A stretch of DNA of 64,000 nucleotides from Massilia forsythiae (GTDB lineage Bacteria > Pseudomonadota > Gammaproteobacteria > Burkholderiales > Burkholderiaceae_D), in contig NZ_CP051685.1 of assembly GCF_012849555.1 (NCBI RefSeq), forward strand, positions 5,766,001 to 5,830,000, read 5' to 3'. The notes under the pieces were generated by a model. The model did no database searches. It was not told the origin of the DNA and worked only from the letters and a program-made list of their open reading frames with translations. The position numbers and the translations under genes are program-made. Shown here one piece after another: positions 17,137-26,718 of this stretch. Position 1 is the stretch's first letter; each line of letters opens with the position of its first letter.

Positions 17137-17838
17137 ATGAAAGTTCCACCATCTCAACCACCCGATCCCGACGGCGAGCGTCTGGAGACACGTGCCGCCG
17201 AGCTCGCCGAGCTGCTCGGTCACATGACCACGTGCTGGGACGACGAGCGGCGCCAGCTGGCGCGCAAGCTACACGACAGCCTCGGCTCGTCGATGACGGC
17301 GCTGACCATGCACCTGGCGTTGCTGTCGCAGCACCTGAAGGAACAGCCGCAGCGCGACCGCGCCGCGCAGATGAAACAGTTGCTGAACAACATCATCGAA
17401 ACCAACCGCAACATGCAGTTGGCGCTGTGGAACGACAAGCTGGAATTCCTGGGACCGAAGGCGGCGATCGCCGAACTGGTGAGCGAATGGGGCCGCGAAC
17501 ACGGCCTCAAGGCGCGCATCAGCCTGCCGGATGAAGATCCGCCGTATTCGCGCGCCCAGGGCGTGGCCCTGCTGCGCACGGTCGAGGAAGGCTTGCGCAA
17601 CGTGCTGGCGCACGCCGGCGCCACCGAGGTGGACGTCATCCTGGACGACGACGGCGACCAGGCCATGCTCACGGTACGCGACAACGGCAAGGGTCCGCAA
17701 ACGCCGGATGCGCCGCTCGAGCGCCACGGCCTGCGCCTGCTGCGCGAACGTGCGCGCGTGCTGAACGGCACGCTGACGCTGCGGCCCGGCCTGGAGGGCG
17801 GCTCGGCCCTGCTGCTGATCCTGCCGAAGCAGGATTGA
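17137..17838 (+). CDS. NarX/DegS-type histidine kinase core without sensor domain
   Basis: 233 residues from ATG 17137. A short coiled coil leads into a HisKA_3 domain with phospho-acceptor His46 in ERRQLARKLHDSLG, then a HATPase domain (VEEGLRNVLAHAGA, DNGKG, GLRLLRERA, GGSALLLILP). There is no membrane or sensory region, so it must be regulated through a partner. Kinases of this class usually phosphorylate NarL-type regulators, but none lies next to it. It is divergent from the hemerythrin gene; a shared redox signal is possible but not shown. Confidence 0.88.
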   Translation: MKVPPSQPPDPDGERLETRAAELAELLGHMTTCWDDERRQLARKLHDSLGSSMTALTMHLALLSQHLKEQPQRDRAAQMKQLLNNIIETNRNMQLALWNDKLEFLGPKAAIAELVSEWGREHGLKARISLPDEDPPYSRAQGVALLRTVEEGLRNVLAHAGATEVDVILDDDGDQAMLTVRDNGKGPQTPDAPLERHGLRLLRERARVLNGTLTLRPGLEGGSALLLILPKQD

Positions 17839-17876
17839 CGGACCCTGTTTCGAAAATACCAATGATTCGACCGTGA

Positions 17877-17901
17877 CCGGCTTGCCATGGGGGCAAGCCG
17901 G
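17877..17901. terminator. Possible terminator hairpin between convergent genes
   Basis: CCGGCTTGCC-atggg-GGCAAGCCGG, a perfect 10-bp stem between convergent genes, without a T-run. Confidence 0.4.
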
Positions 17902-17910
17902 CCGGCCGCA

Positions 17911-19251
17911 TCAATGCAGCTTGACCAGCGGCGTGGTGCGGCGGATCAGGAAACGCGCGGTCGCCATCACGCCGGTGCGCACCGGTCCCAGCACCGCCTT
18001 GTGGTGCAGCAGGTGCAGGCTCAGGTACATGATGCGCGCCATGAACCCTTCCACGAACCAGCTGGCCCCGCGCAGCGAACCCATCAGGCTGCCGACCGTG
18101 GTCTGGTGGCCGATCGACACCAGCGAACCGTAGTCGCGGTAGACGTAGGGCTTCTTTTGCGGCGCATGACCGCTGGCCATGTTCATGAAGGTGGTCAAGA
18201 GGTAGTCGGCCTGCTGGTGCGCGGCCTGGGCGCGCGGCGGCACCGGCTTGCCGTCGCCGTCGAAGCAGGCGGCGCAATCGCCCAGCGCATACACGCCCGC
18301 CACGCCCTTCACACGCAGGTGGGCGTCGACGTCGAGCTGGCCGCCCCTGGTGGTCGGCAGGCCGAGCGAACCGAGGAATTCCGGCGCGCGGATGCCGGCC
18401 GCCCACACGCACAGGTCGGACGGATAGACGTTGCCCTGGCTGTCGCTGACGTGGTGGCGGTCGATGCTGCTGACGCGGCAATCGGTCACCACCTTGATGG
18501 CGCGCTGCTCCAGCAGGCGCAGCGCCGCGCCCGAGACGCGTTCCGGCAGCGGCGCCAGGATGCGCGGCGCGCCCTCGATCAGGGTGATGCGCACGTCGCG
18601 CTGCACCTGCAGGCGGTTGAAGCCGTAGGCGGCGTACACGCCCGAGGCTTCGCGCAGCTCGGCCGCCAGCTCGACGCCGGTGGCGCCGCCGCCGATGATC
18701 ACGATGTCCAGGCCTGTGCGCGCGCCTGCGCCGGCCGAGGTCACCCCTGCCCCACTCTTTTCCTTGTCCAGCTCGACCTGGGTCAGCAGGCGCAGCAAAC
18801 GCAGGCGGAAGCGCTCGGCATCCTCGGTAGCGTTCAGCGAGATCGTGTTTTCGCGCGCGCCGGGCACGCCGAAGTAGTTCGAGGTGCTGCCCACCGCGAT
18901 CACCAGCGATTCGTAACCGATGCTGCGCTCCGGGATGACTTCCTCGCCGTCGGCGGCCCCCACCGCCGCCACCGTCAGGCGCCTGGCCGCCGCGTCGAGC
19001 GCGGTCATGGCGCCGTACACGAAGGTGAAGCCGCGGTCGTGCGCCAGCATCTGGTAGGACAGGCCTTCCTGGTGGATGTCCAGCGTGCCCGCCGCCACTT
19101 CGTGCAGCGAGGGTTTCCATACGTGGTACAGCCGGCTGTCCACCAGCATCACGTTTTCCCGGCCCAGCTTGCGGCCCAGCTTGCAGGCCAGTTCCAGCCC
19201 GCCCGCACCGCCGCCGACAATCACGATCTTACTTTGCAAACTTTTCTCCAA
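17911..19251 (-). CDS. ndh: Type II NADH:quinone oxidoreductase (NDH-2)
   Basis: 446 residues. FAD-binding Rossmann motif VIVGGGAGGLELA at the N-terminus and a second NADH-binding motif IIGGGATGVELAAEL near 185-200. The middle holds the quinone-oxidoreductase signature around PSLHEVAAGT. The second FAD site is YALGDCAAC near 330. The C-terminus (about 385-446) is amphipathic, as expected for a peripheral inner-membrane enzyme. It transfers electrons from NADH to ubiquinone without pumping protons. Length matches the family. Single gene, divergent from the truncated barrel gene. Confidence 0.92.
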   Translation of the reverse strand: MEKSLQSKIVIVGGGAGGLELACKLGRKLGRENVMLVDSRLYHVWKPSLHEVAAGTLDIHQEGLSYQMLAHDRGFTFVYGAMTALDAAARRLTVAAVGAADGEEVIPERSIGYESLVIAVGSTSNYFGVPGARENTISLNATEDAERFRLRLLRLLTQVELDKEKSGAGVTSAGAGARTGLDIVIIGGGATGVELAAELREASGVYAAYGFNRLQVQRDVRITLIEGAPRILAPLPERVSGAALRLLEQRAIKVVTDCRVSSIDRHHVSDSQGNVYPSDLCVWAAGIRAPEFLGSLGLPTTRGGQLDVDAHLRVKGVAGVYALGDCAACFDGDGKPVPPRAQAAHQQADYLLTTFMNMASGHAPQKKPYVYRDYGSLVSIGHQTTVGSLMGSLRGASWFVEGFMARIMYLSLHLLHHKAVLGPVRTGVMATARFLIRRTTPLVKLH

Positions 19252-19395
19252 ATATCATGCTGGCTACCATGGGCTGCGTGCACCGATGCACGCCACGGCA
19301 ACCGAATCACCGCAGAGTTTAGCAAAGAAATATCGGTCTTGTGCGTTGCAGCAAAAGTGTGCTCGATCGTCTGGCGCAAAAGCAACAAATTCCAC

Positions 19396-19923
19396 ATGGA
19401 AACCCGATATGTATGGCGTCGCGACTTCGACAAGACCTCGAACGGCATCGACTACCAGGTCAAGGGCAAGCTGCAGACGTTCGACATCCTGTTCGACTGG
19501 TACCTGCGCGAAGGCAGCCCGTTCCGCCTGACCGGCGGCCTGGTCTACAACGGCAACCAGGGCGACGTCCGCGCCAATCCCAACCAGCTGGGCAAGTACA
19601 CGCTCAACGGCACCAGCTACGCCAGCGCCGACGTCGGCATCCTGAGCGGCCGCATCGACTACCGCAAGGCCGCACCCTATCTCGGCATCGGCTGGGGCAA
19701 TGCGCTGGCGCCGGGCAGCCGCTGGAGCGTGAACACCGATCTCGGCTTCTTCTACCAGGGCAACCCGAACGTCAAGCTGGCCAGCGTCGGCTGCACCACC
19801 TCGCAGGCGTTCTGCACCGCGCTGGCCCGGGACGTGGCCGCCGAGCAGGTGCGCCTGCGCCGCGACGTCGACGGCGTCAAGGTGTATCCGGTGCTGCGCG
19901 CCAACCTGGGCTACCGCTTCTGA
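19396..19923 (+). pseudogene. 5'-truncated outer-membrane beta-barrel protein
   Basis: 175 residues remain open from ATG 19396. The C-terminal pattern is typical of small outer-membrane barrels: alternating aromatic strands, RIDYRKAAPYLGIGWGNA, SVNTDLGFFYQGNP, a loop with two Cys (GCTTSQAFC), and terminal Phe (GYRF). No signal peptide is present and the sequence begins inside a strand (YVWRRDFD). No matching signal sequence exists in the 140 bp upstream in any frame. I therefore call it a remnant lacking its first 50 or so residues; an unrecognised cytosolic start would not be functional. Confidence 0.6.
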
Positions 19924-19993
19924 GGCAGCAGGCGCCGAGCGTGCGCCCGCCATGCGCCCGCTGCGCTAGGATGCCTGCAAGGAGGACATCATC

Positions 19994-20140
19994 ATGCACA
20001 AGCATCCGATCCGCTGGGGCCTGGTCGTCGCGGCCTGCCTGCTGTCCGTGGCGTGCCAAGACCGCAGGGAGCCGGTCAAGCCGACCGTCGCCGCGCTCGC
20101 CGCGGCGTCCACGCCCGCCGAGCCTGCCGGCCTGGCCTGA
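19994..20140 (+). CDS. Small entericidin-sized lipoprotein
   Basis: 48 residues. A strong ribosome site (AAGGAGG, 8 nt spacing) precedes ATG 19994. A basic start (HKHPIRW), a hydrophobic stretch (GLVVAACLLSVAC) and a lipobox with Cys21 give a mature lipopeptide of only 28 residues, Ala/Pro-rich with an Asp-Arg-Arg start after the lipid Cys. Size and layout resemble entericidins and other tiny lipoproteins; function unknown. It lies between the barrel remnant and the helicase gene. Confidence 0.65.
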   Translation: MHKHPIRWGLVVAACLLSVACQDRREPVKPTVAALAAASTPAEPAGLA

Positions 20141-20275
20141 TCCGCGCCAGGCCGCTGCCCGCATCCGGTCCGAGCGCCATGCGCGCCCGGCCGGCCCGGC
20201 ATCGCCTGCCACGGCATGGGCGCAGGCGACGGGGTACACTGTCGCCTTTTCCTTCTACCAAATCCCTTGCCGCCC

Positions 20276-21523
<1,248 letters not shown>

Positions 21524-21740
21524 TCCGGTCCTGGCGCTTCGGCAGCGCTGCTGCGCATTGCCATGGCGATCTTGCGCGGCGCCGTACGGCCAAGCCGGCG
21601 CCCGCCAGCGGCGCCGCCGCCACACAATAAGAAAAATATTTTTCGCGGTTTCGCGCTCTCCAGAGGCCGCGATCGATATCTTTTTTTCGGCCAGGCATGG
21701 CTTGCCCAACAAAACGGTTATCGCCGGCAGCGGCGTCATA

Positions 21741-21761
21741 TCGATAAAGTCCGTTTATCGA
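21741..21761. promoter_or_regulatory. Perfect dyad, candidate operator upstream of the arabinanase gene
   Basis: TCGATAAA-gtccg-TTTATCGA, a perfect 8-5-8 inverted repeat about 230 bp before the GH43 start. It lies in the 470-bp gene-free gap 21524-21993, which is locally AT-rich and otherwise without features I can name. Confidence 0.45.
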
Positions 21762-21993
21762 AAAAGCCGCGCCATTTTGGAATCGCAGCTTTTATTCAGA
21801 CAAACATCGATTTCCCTGAGTAATTTTTCAATGCCGGCAGGCCAAATCCGGCCCGTTGCAAAACTTTCAAAACACGCGCATTCTCCGCAACGAACAGGCA
21901 CATCGGCATCCGATCGGCGCACCGGCCGCATCGGGATGATGCCCGTTCGAACAATAACGGCGCCAACACCAGCGCCCATCACGGAGACCACAA

Positions 21994-24336
21994 TTGAACA
22001 AGAACTTGTCACGCTGGATGACATGCGCCGCCGCGGCCGCGTCATTCGTGGCCGCGAACGCCCATGCCCAGGCCGGCTTCACGCAACCCTCCTTCCAGAA
22101 CGCGTCCGTGCACGATCCTTCGGTAATCAAGGTCGGCGACACCTTCTACGTGTTCGGTTCGCACCTGGCCTCGGCCAGGTCGAAGGACTTGATGAACTGG
22201 CAGCAGCTGACCGACAGCGTCAGCGCCACCAATCCGCTGTTCCTGAACGGCGCGTCGAACGTGTACACCGAACTGGCGGAGACCTTTGCCTGGGCACAGT
22301 CGAACACGCTGTGGGCGCCGGACGTGCGCCAGCTGGCGGACGGCAAGTTCTACATGTACTACAACGCCTGCAAGGGCGATTCGCCGCTGTCGGCGCTGGG
22401 CGTCGCCGTCGCCGGCAAGGTCGAGGGGCCGTACGTCAACAAGGGCATCATCCTGAAGTCCGGCATGTGGGGCCAGGCCAGCTACGACGGCACCGTCTAC
22501 GATGCCTTGAAACACCCGAACACGGTCGACCCGGCCGTGTTCTTCGACAACGGCGGCAAGCTGTGGATGGTCTACGGTTCCTACTCCGGCGGCATCTTCA
22601 TCATGCAGATGAACCCGGCCAACGGCATGCCGTACGCGGGCCAGGGCTACGGCAAGCGCCTGATCGGCGGCAACCACAGCCGTATCGAGGGCGCCTACGT
22701 GATGTACAGCCCGGCCACCGCCTACTACTACCTGTTCACCTCGTTCGGCGGGCTGGATGCGGCCGGCGGCTACAACATCCGCGTGGCGCGCTCGACCAGC
22801 CCGGACGGCCCCTACCTCGATGCCCAGGGTAACGACATGGCCAAGGTGAAGGCCGATCCGACCAAGCCGCTGTTCGACGACGCCTCGATCGCGCCCTACG
22901 GCGTCAAATTGATGGGCAACTTCCTGTTCGAGCGCAAGCTGGGCGACGCCGGCAGCGGCATCGGCACCGGCTACGTCTCGCCGGGCCACAACTCGGCGTA
23001 CTACGACGCCGCCACCGGCAAGCACTTCCTGATCTTCCACACGCGCTTCCCGGAACGCGGCGAACAGCACGAGATCCGCGTGCACCAGATGTTCATGAAT
23101 GCCGACGGCTGGCCGGTGGTGGCGCCCTATCGCAACACCAACGAAACCCTGGCGGGCGTGCGGCGCGAATTCGTCACCGGCGACTACCTGCTGGTCAACC
23201 ACGGCAAGGACATCACGGCCGCGATCAAGAAGCCGGTATCGATCACCCTCAACAACAACGGCACGGTCAGCGGCGCGCTGGCAGGCACCTGGGCGCTGGT
23301 GGGCAGCAACCAGGTCGAGCTCAATGTACCCGGCGCATCCACCTACAAGGGCGTGTTCGTCAGCGAGTGGGACGAGACGTCGAAGAGCTACGTGATGACC
23401 TTCTCGGCGCTGGCGCGCGAAGGCATCGCCGTGTTCGGCAGCCGCCTGCTGCCGAAGACCGACGCGCAAGTGGTGAACGCCGTGTACGCCGAACTCAGCC
23501 TGGGCAACACGGGCGCCGTCACCGGCAACCTGGCGCTGCCGACCAGCGGCACGCGCGGCGCGACCATCAACTGGACCTCGTCCAACCCGGCGGTGCTGAG
23601 CAATACCGGCGTGGTCACGGCGCCGGGCAACGGCGACGTCACGGTCACGCTCACCGCCACCATCGCCAAGGGCAATACCACGGTGGTCAAAACCTTCAGC
23701 GTCACCGTGCGCAAGGTCGGCGGCCTGCTGGCCTGGTACGCGTTCGACGGCAACCTGGCCGATTCGAACGGCGTGTTCGGCGCCGGCACCGTGGTCGGCA
23801 GCAAGATCGACGTCGCCGGCGGCAGCCTCGGCTACGAGACCGGCGTCAAGGGCCGCGCCGCCGTGTTCAACGGCGCCACCGGCGTGCGCTTGCCGAACGG
23901 CCTGATCTCGACCAACAGCTACACCGTGTCGCTGTGGCTGAAACCGGCGCAACTGACCGCGTTCTCCCCGACCTTCTTCGGCGCGCGCAACGGCGACGCC
24001 TGGGTCAGCCTGCTGCCGATGGGCCACAACTTCGTCAACGGCGCCTCGATGCTGTGGTCGGGCACGACCTGGTACGACGCAGGACTCGGCATGAACATCC
24101 CGGTCGGGCAATGGTCGCACCTGGCGTTCAGCGTCAATAACGGCGCCGTCGCCGTATACGTGAACGGCGTCAAGCGCTTTTCGGGCGTGAATTTCCCGAA
24201 TGTGTTCACGACCGCCGCCGGCACCTTTGCGCTGGGCGTGAACTGGTGGGACGCGCCCTACAAAGGCTCGATGGACGAACTGCGCATCTATGGCAAGGCA
24301 CTGAGCGACGCCGAAGTCGCCGGCCTGGCGCATTGA
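21994..24336 (+). CDS. GH43 arabinanase-like glycoside hydrolase with C-terminal LamG domain
   Basis: 780 residues from TTG 21994, with GGAGA 8 nt upstream. Signal peptide ends near AHAQA (26). The GH43 five-blade propeller spans about 35-370 with the triad Asp41 (VHDPSV), Asp179 (TVDPAVF) and Glu232 (SRIEGAY), as in endo-1,5-alpha-L-arabinanases; HTRFP near 350 also fits. A lipocalin-like GH43 C-terminal module follows (about 385-490), then a Big-type immunoglobulin domain (490-575) and a LamG/concanavalin fold (about 580-775). Predicted to be secreted and to cut arabinan in plant pectin. The PEP-CTERM gene starts 65 bp downstream. Confidence 0.88.
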   Translation: MNKNLSRWMTCAAAAASFVAANAHAQAGFTQPSFQNASVHDPSVIKVGDTFYVFGSHLASARSKDLMNWQQLTDSVSATNPLFLNGASNVYTELAETFAWAQSNTLWAPDVRQLADGKFYMYYNACKGDSPLSALGVAVAGKVEGPYVNKGIILKSGMWGQASYDGTVYDALKHPNTVDPAVFFDNGGKLWMVYGSYSGGIFIMQMNPANGMPYAGQGYGKRLIGGNHSRIEGAYVMYSPATAYYYLFTSFGGLDAAGGYNIRVARSTSPDGPYLDAQGNDMAKVKADPTKPLFDDASIAPYGVKLMGNFLFERKLGDAGSGIGTGYVSPGHNSAYYDAATGKHFLIFHTRFPERGEQHEIRVHQMFMNADGWPVVAPYRNTNETLAGVRREFVTGDYLLVNHGKDITAAIKKPVSITLNNNGTVSGALAGTWALVGSNQVELNVPGASTYKGVFVSEWDETSKSYVMTFSALAREGIAVFGSRLLPKTDAQVVNAVYAELSLGNTGAVTGNLALPTSGTRGATINWTSSNPAVLSNTGVVTAPGNGDVTVTLTATIAKGNTTVVKTFSVTVRKVGGLLAWYAFDGNLADSNGVFGAGTVVGSKIDVAGGSLGYETGVKGRAAVFNGATGVRLPNGLISTNSYTVSLWLKPAQLTAFSPTFFGARNGDAWVSLLPMGHNFVNGASMLWSGTTWYDAGLGMNIPVGQWSHLAFSVNNGAVAVYVNGVKRFSGVNFPNVFTTAAGTFALGVNWWDAPYKGSMDELRIYGKALSDAEVAGLAH

Positions 24337-24401
24337 ACCCGCATCCTGCAGCGCATGCGCCGGACGGCCCACGCGGGCATCCGGCGTCCGAGGAAAACGA
24401 T

Positions 24402-24998
24402 ATGAACAAAAGGATGGACATGAAGATGAATACGGGTGTGAAACAGGCGCTGCTGGCGCTGCTGCTGGGCTGCGCCTGCGCCGCCGCTTCCGCCGGCGTG
24501 ATCTCGTTCGACGACCTGGCGGGCGACGAATCCCCGATCGCCGCCGGCTACGGCGGCTTCGACTGGGACAACATCGGCGTGGTGGGCGCCGATGCCTATC
24601 CGGGCAGCGGCTACGCCGCCGGCGCGGTCTCGCCCGGCAACGTCGCCTACAACCTCGGCGGCGCCACGGCGGCGGTCTCCCGGACCGGCGGCGGCGTCTT
24701 CGATTTCGCCGGCGCTTGGTTCACCTCGGCCTGGCTCGACCAGGAACTGGCGTTCGAAGGCTGGCGCGACGGCGCCCTGCTGTACTCGACCGACACGGCC
24801 TGGGTGATCGACCCCGCGACCCCGGTGTGGGTGGGGCTCGGCTGGTCCGGCATCGACACGCTGGTGATCTACAACAGCAGCGGCACGCAGTGGGCGATGG
24901 ACGAGTTCACGGTGCCGGAGCCGGCCTCGCTGGCGCTGTTCGGCACCGCGCTGGCCGGGCTGGTCTCGGTGCGCCGGCGCCGGCGGCCGGCGGCCTGA
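24402..24998 (+). CDS. PEP-CTERM secreted protein
   Basis: 198 residues from ATG 24402, preceded by GAGGAAAA; two further in-frame ATGs follow closely. Signal peptide QALLALLLGC...AAASAG. The mature protein starts with FDDLAGDESPIAAGYGGFDWDN, a pattern shared by many PEP-CTERM proteins with a beta-sandwich fold. The C-terminus is VPEPASLALFG, a hydrophobic helix, then RRRRR. It follows the arabinanase by 65 bp on the same strand and may be co-transcribed. Exported and probably surface-associated; no enzymatic motif. Confidence 0.88.
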   Translation: MNKRMDMKMNTGVKQALLALLLGCACAAASAGVISFDDLAGDESPIAAGYGGFDWDNIGVVGADAYPGSGYAAGAVSPGNVAYNLGGATAAVSRTGGGVFDFAGAWFTSAWLDQELAFEGWRDGALLYSTDTAWVIDPATPVWVGLGWSGIDTLVIYNSSGTQWAMDEFTVPEPASLALFGTALAGLVSVRRRRRPAA

Positions 24999-25126
24999 CA
25001 ATGCCGGCGCCGGCCGGCATGGTGCGCGCCAGGCTGCAAGGCAAGCGGCGCGCCGCTTGCAATGCGGCGCTCATCGGGGCACGATGGGCCGGTATTCTTC
25101 AGCCAACCGCAACCAGGAGAACAACG

Positions 25127-25441
25127 ATGATCAAGGTAAGCGTCATGTATCCCAACGGCCCGGACGCCCGTTTCGACCAGGCCTATTATTGCGACAAGCA
25201 CATGCCGATGGTGAAGCAGTTGATGGGCGACACCTGCAAGCGCTACACCGTCGACAACGTGATTGCCACCGGCGTGCCAGGCGCCAGCACGCCCTACATC
25301 GCCATGGGCCATCTGTTCTGCGAGTCGGTCGCCGATTTCCAAGCCGGCTTCGGGCCGCACACGGACGAGATCATGGGCGACATTCCGCACTTTACCAACC
25401 AGAAGCCGGTGATCCAGGTCAGCGAAGTGCTGGTCGGCTGA
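25127..25441 (+). CDS. EthD family protein
   Basis: 104 residues from ATG 25127 with CAGGAG upstream. The EthD fold pattern is clear: IKVSVMYPNGPDARFDQAYY, then HMPMVKQLMG, with the ferredoxin-like dimeric alpha+beta-barrel layout. EthD proteins accompany ether- or alkane-degrading enzymes in some species, but most members have no known role and often act on or bind small aromatic compounds. Stand-alone here. Confidence 0.82.
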   Translation: MIKVSVMYPNGPDARFDQAYYCDKHMPMVKQLMGDTCKRYTVDNVIATGVPGASTPYIAMGHLFCESVADFQAGFGPHTDEIMGDIPHFTNQKPVIQVSEVLVG

Positions 25442-25533
25442 GCCGGACGGCTTGCGCACAGCGCGACTCTACGCGCCTCCTGAAGCACTGCCATCTGCCA
25501 GGCCACGCAATCCCGCGTCGGCCAGCGCCGCGT

Positions 25534-25926
25534 TCATTCTTCGTCGGGGATGGTATACACCTCCCCCGCCGTCGCCCCCGCCTCGCGCTTGCGCGCGCGC
25601 AGGTCGCGGTACACCGCCGCGCGCATCACCAGCATCGACACCACCGGCGCCGTCGCCAGCAGGAACGCGGCGATGATCAGCTCGTGCACCACGGGGCGCG
25701 ACTGCGATGCGGTGAAGTAGACCATCGACGCCAGCAGCACGCTGCCGGCGCCGAGCGTGACCGCGATCGCCGGCCCGTGGATGCGCTGGTAGAAGGTGCG
25801 CAGGCGCAGCAGACCGAGCGCGCCGATCAGGACGATGGTGGCGCCCAGCGCCAGCAGCAGCGCCGCCGCCAGCGCCGCCCAGGCCGGCAATGCGGCCGGG
25901 TCCACGGCCAATCCGAGCGCGCTCAT
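25534..25926 (-). CDS. mrpG: Mrp-type Na+/H+ antiporter subunit G
   Basis: 130 residues. Three membrane helices and the MrpG/PhaG signature (GALGLLRLRTFYQRIHGPAIAVTLG). The cytosolic tail is charged. Start ATG 25926 overlaps the end of mrpF by 4 bp. Last gene of the operon. The complex exports Na+ (or K+ in Pha systems) in exchange for protons. Confidence 0.92.
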   Translation of the reverse strand: MSALGLAVDPAALPAWAALAAALLLALGATIVLIGALGLLRLRTFYQRIHGPAIAVTLGAGSVLLASMVYFTASQSRPVVHELIIAAFLLATAPVVSMLVMRAAVYRDLRARKREAGATAGEVYTIPDEE

Positions 25927-26201
25927 TCGATCACCTCGCCGCGCATCAGGAACTTGGCGATGGCCACCGTCGAGACGAAGCCGACCAGCGCGATCAGCAT
26001 CGCCGCCTCGAAGTACAGCTGCGAGCCGAAGCGGATGCCGAGCACCAGCGCCAGCAGCATGCCGCACATCCACAGCGTGTCCAGCGCCAGCACGCGGTCG
26101 TGCGCCGAGGGGCCGATCAAGAGGCGCGCGGTGCACAGCAGCATGGCGGCCACCACGCACACCAGCGCGTAGACGATCGCCAGTTCAAGCAGGGTCGCCA
26201 T
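25923..26201 (-). CDS. mrpF: Mrp-type Na+/H+ antiporter subunit F
   Basis: 92 residues with three membrane helices. The PhaF/MrpF pattern is seen: RLLIGPSAHDRVLALDTL, where the Asp of the second helix region is conserved in the family. Overlaps mrpE upstream by 17 bp and mrpG downstream by 4 bp, so expression is coupled. Confidence 0.92.
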   Translation of the reverse strand: MATLLELAIVYALVCVVAAMLLCTARLLIGPSAHDRVLALDTLWMCGMLLALVLGIRFGSQLYFEAAMLIALVGFVSTVAIAKFLMRGEVIE

Positions 26202-26718
26202 CGCGGGCCTCCTGTTTCACGGTCGGGGTTTCGAAGATCTCCATCAGCGGCTGCTCGTATTTCGTGCGGATGGTGTGGCGCCACCAGTCGGCGTCGTGCA
26301 GGTCGAACACGTGCAGCGCCAGTTCGTGGCGCTCTTCCAGGATCTCGACCCAGACGGTGCCCGGCGTCATGTTGATCAGGCAGGATAGCGCCGCCAGGCC
26401 GTACGGGTCGCGCATCGCCAGCGGGACGCGGATGAACTGCGAATTCACGGTGGCGTAGTCGGCGAACAGGATCACGCGGCACACGTTGAAGCAGGAACGC
26501 ACCACCTCGACCGCCGCGAACGCCAGCAAGCGCAGCGCCACCAGCGGGCGGCGCAGGCGCGGATAGCCGAGCGGCTGCAGCTTGCGCGCCAGCAGCGGCG
26601 CAGCGATGCCGAGGGCGGCGCCCGGCAGCAGGTCGGCCGGCGCCGCGCTCTGGTTGAGCAGCAGCCACAGCGCGCACAGGCCGAGCGAGACGATGGGGAA
26701 CGGCAGCCAGCGCGTCAT
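26185..26718 (-). CDS. mrpE: Mrp-type Na+/H+ antiporter subunit E
   Basis: 177 residues. Two to three N-terminal helices, then a cytosolic domain with the family motif LINMTPGTVWVEI and HVFDLHD. Overlaps mrpD by 4 bp and mrpF by 17 bp. Confidence 0.92.
   Translation of the reverse strand: MTRWLPFPIVSLGLCALWLLLNQSAAPADLLPGAALGIAAPLLARKLQPLGYPRLRRPLVALRLLAFAAVEVVRSCFNVCRVILFADYATVNSQFIRVPLAMRDPYGLAALSCLINMTPGTVWVEILEERHELALHVFDLHDADWWRHTIRTKYEQPLMEIFETPTVKQEARDGDPA

Noticed and set aside
22042..24372. 776-codon minus-strand frame opposite the arabinanase
   Set aside because: No recognisable domain; the plus-strand frame has the GH43 triad and signal peptide.
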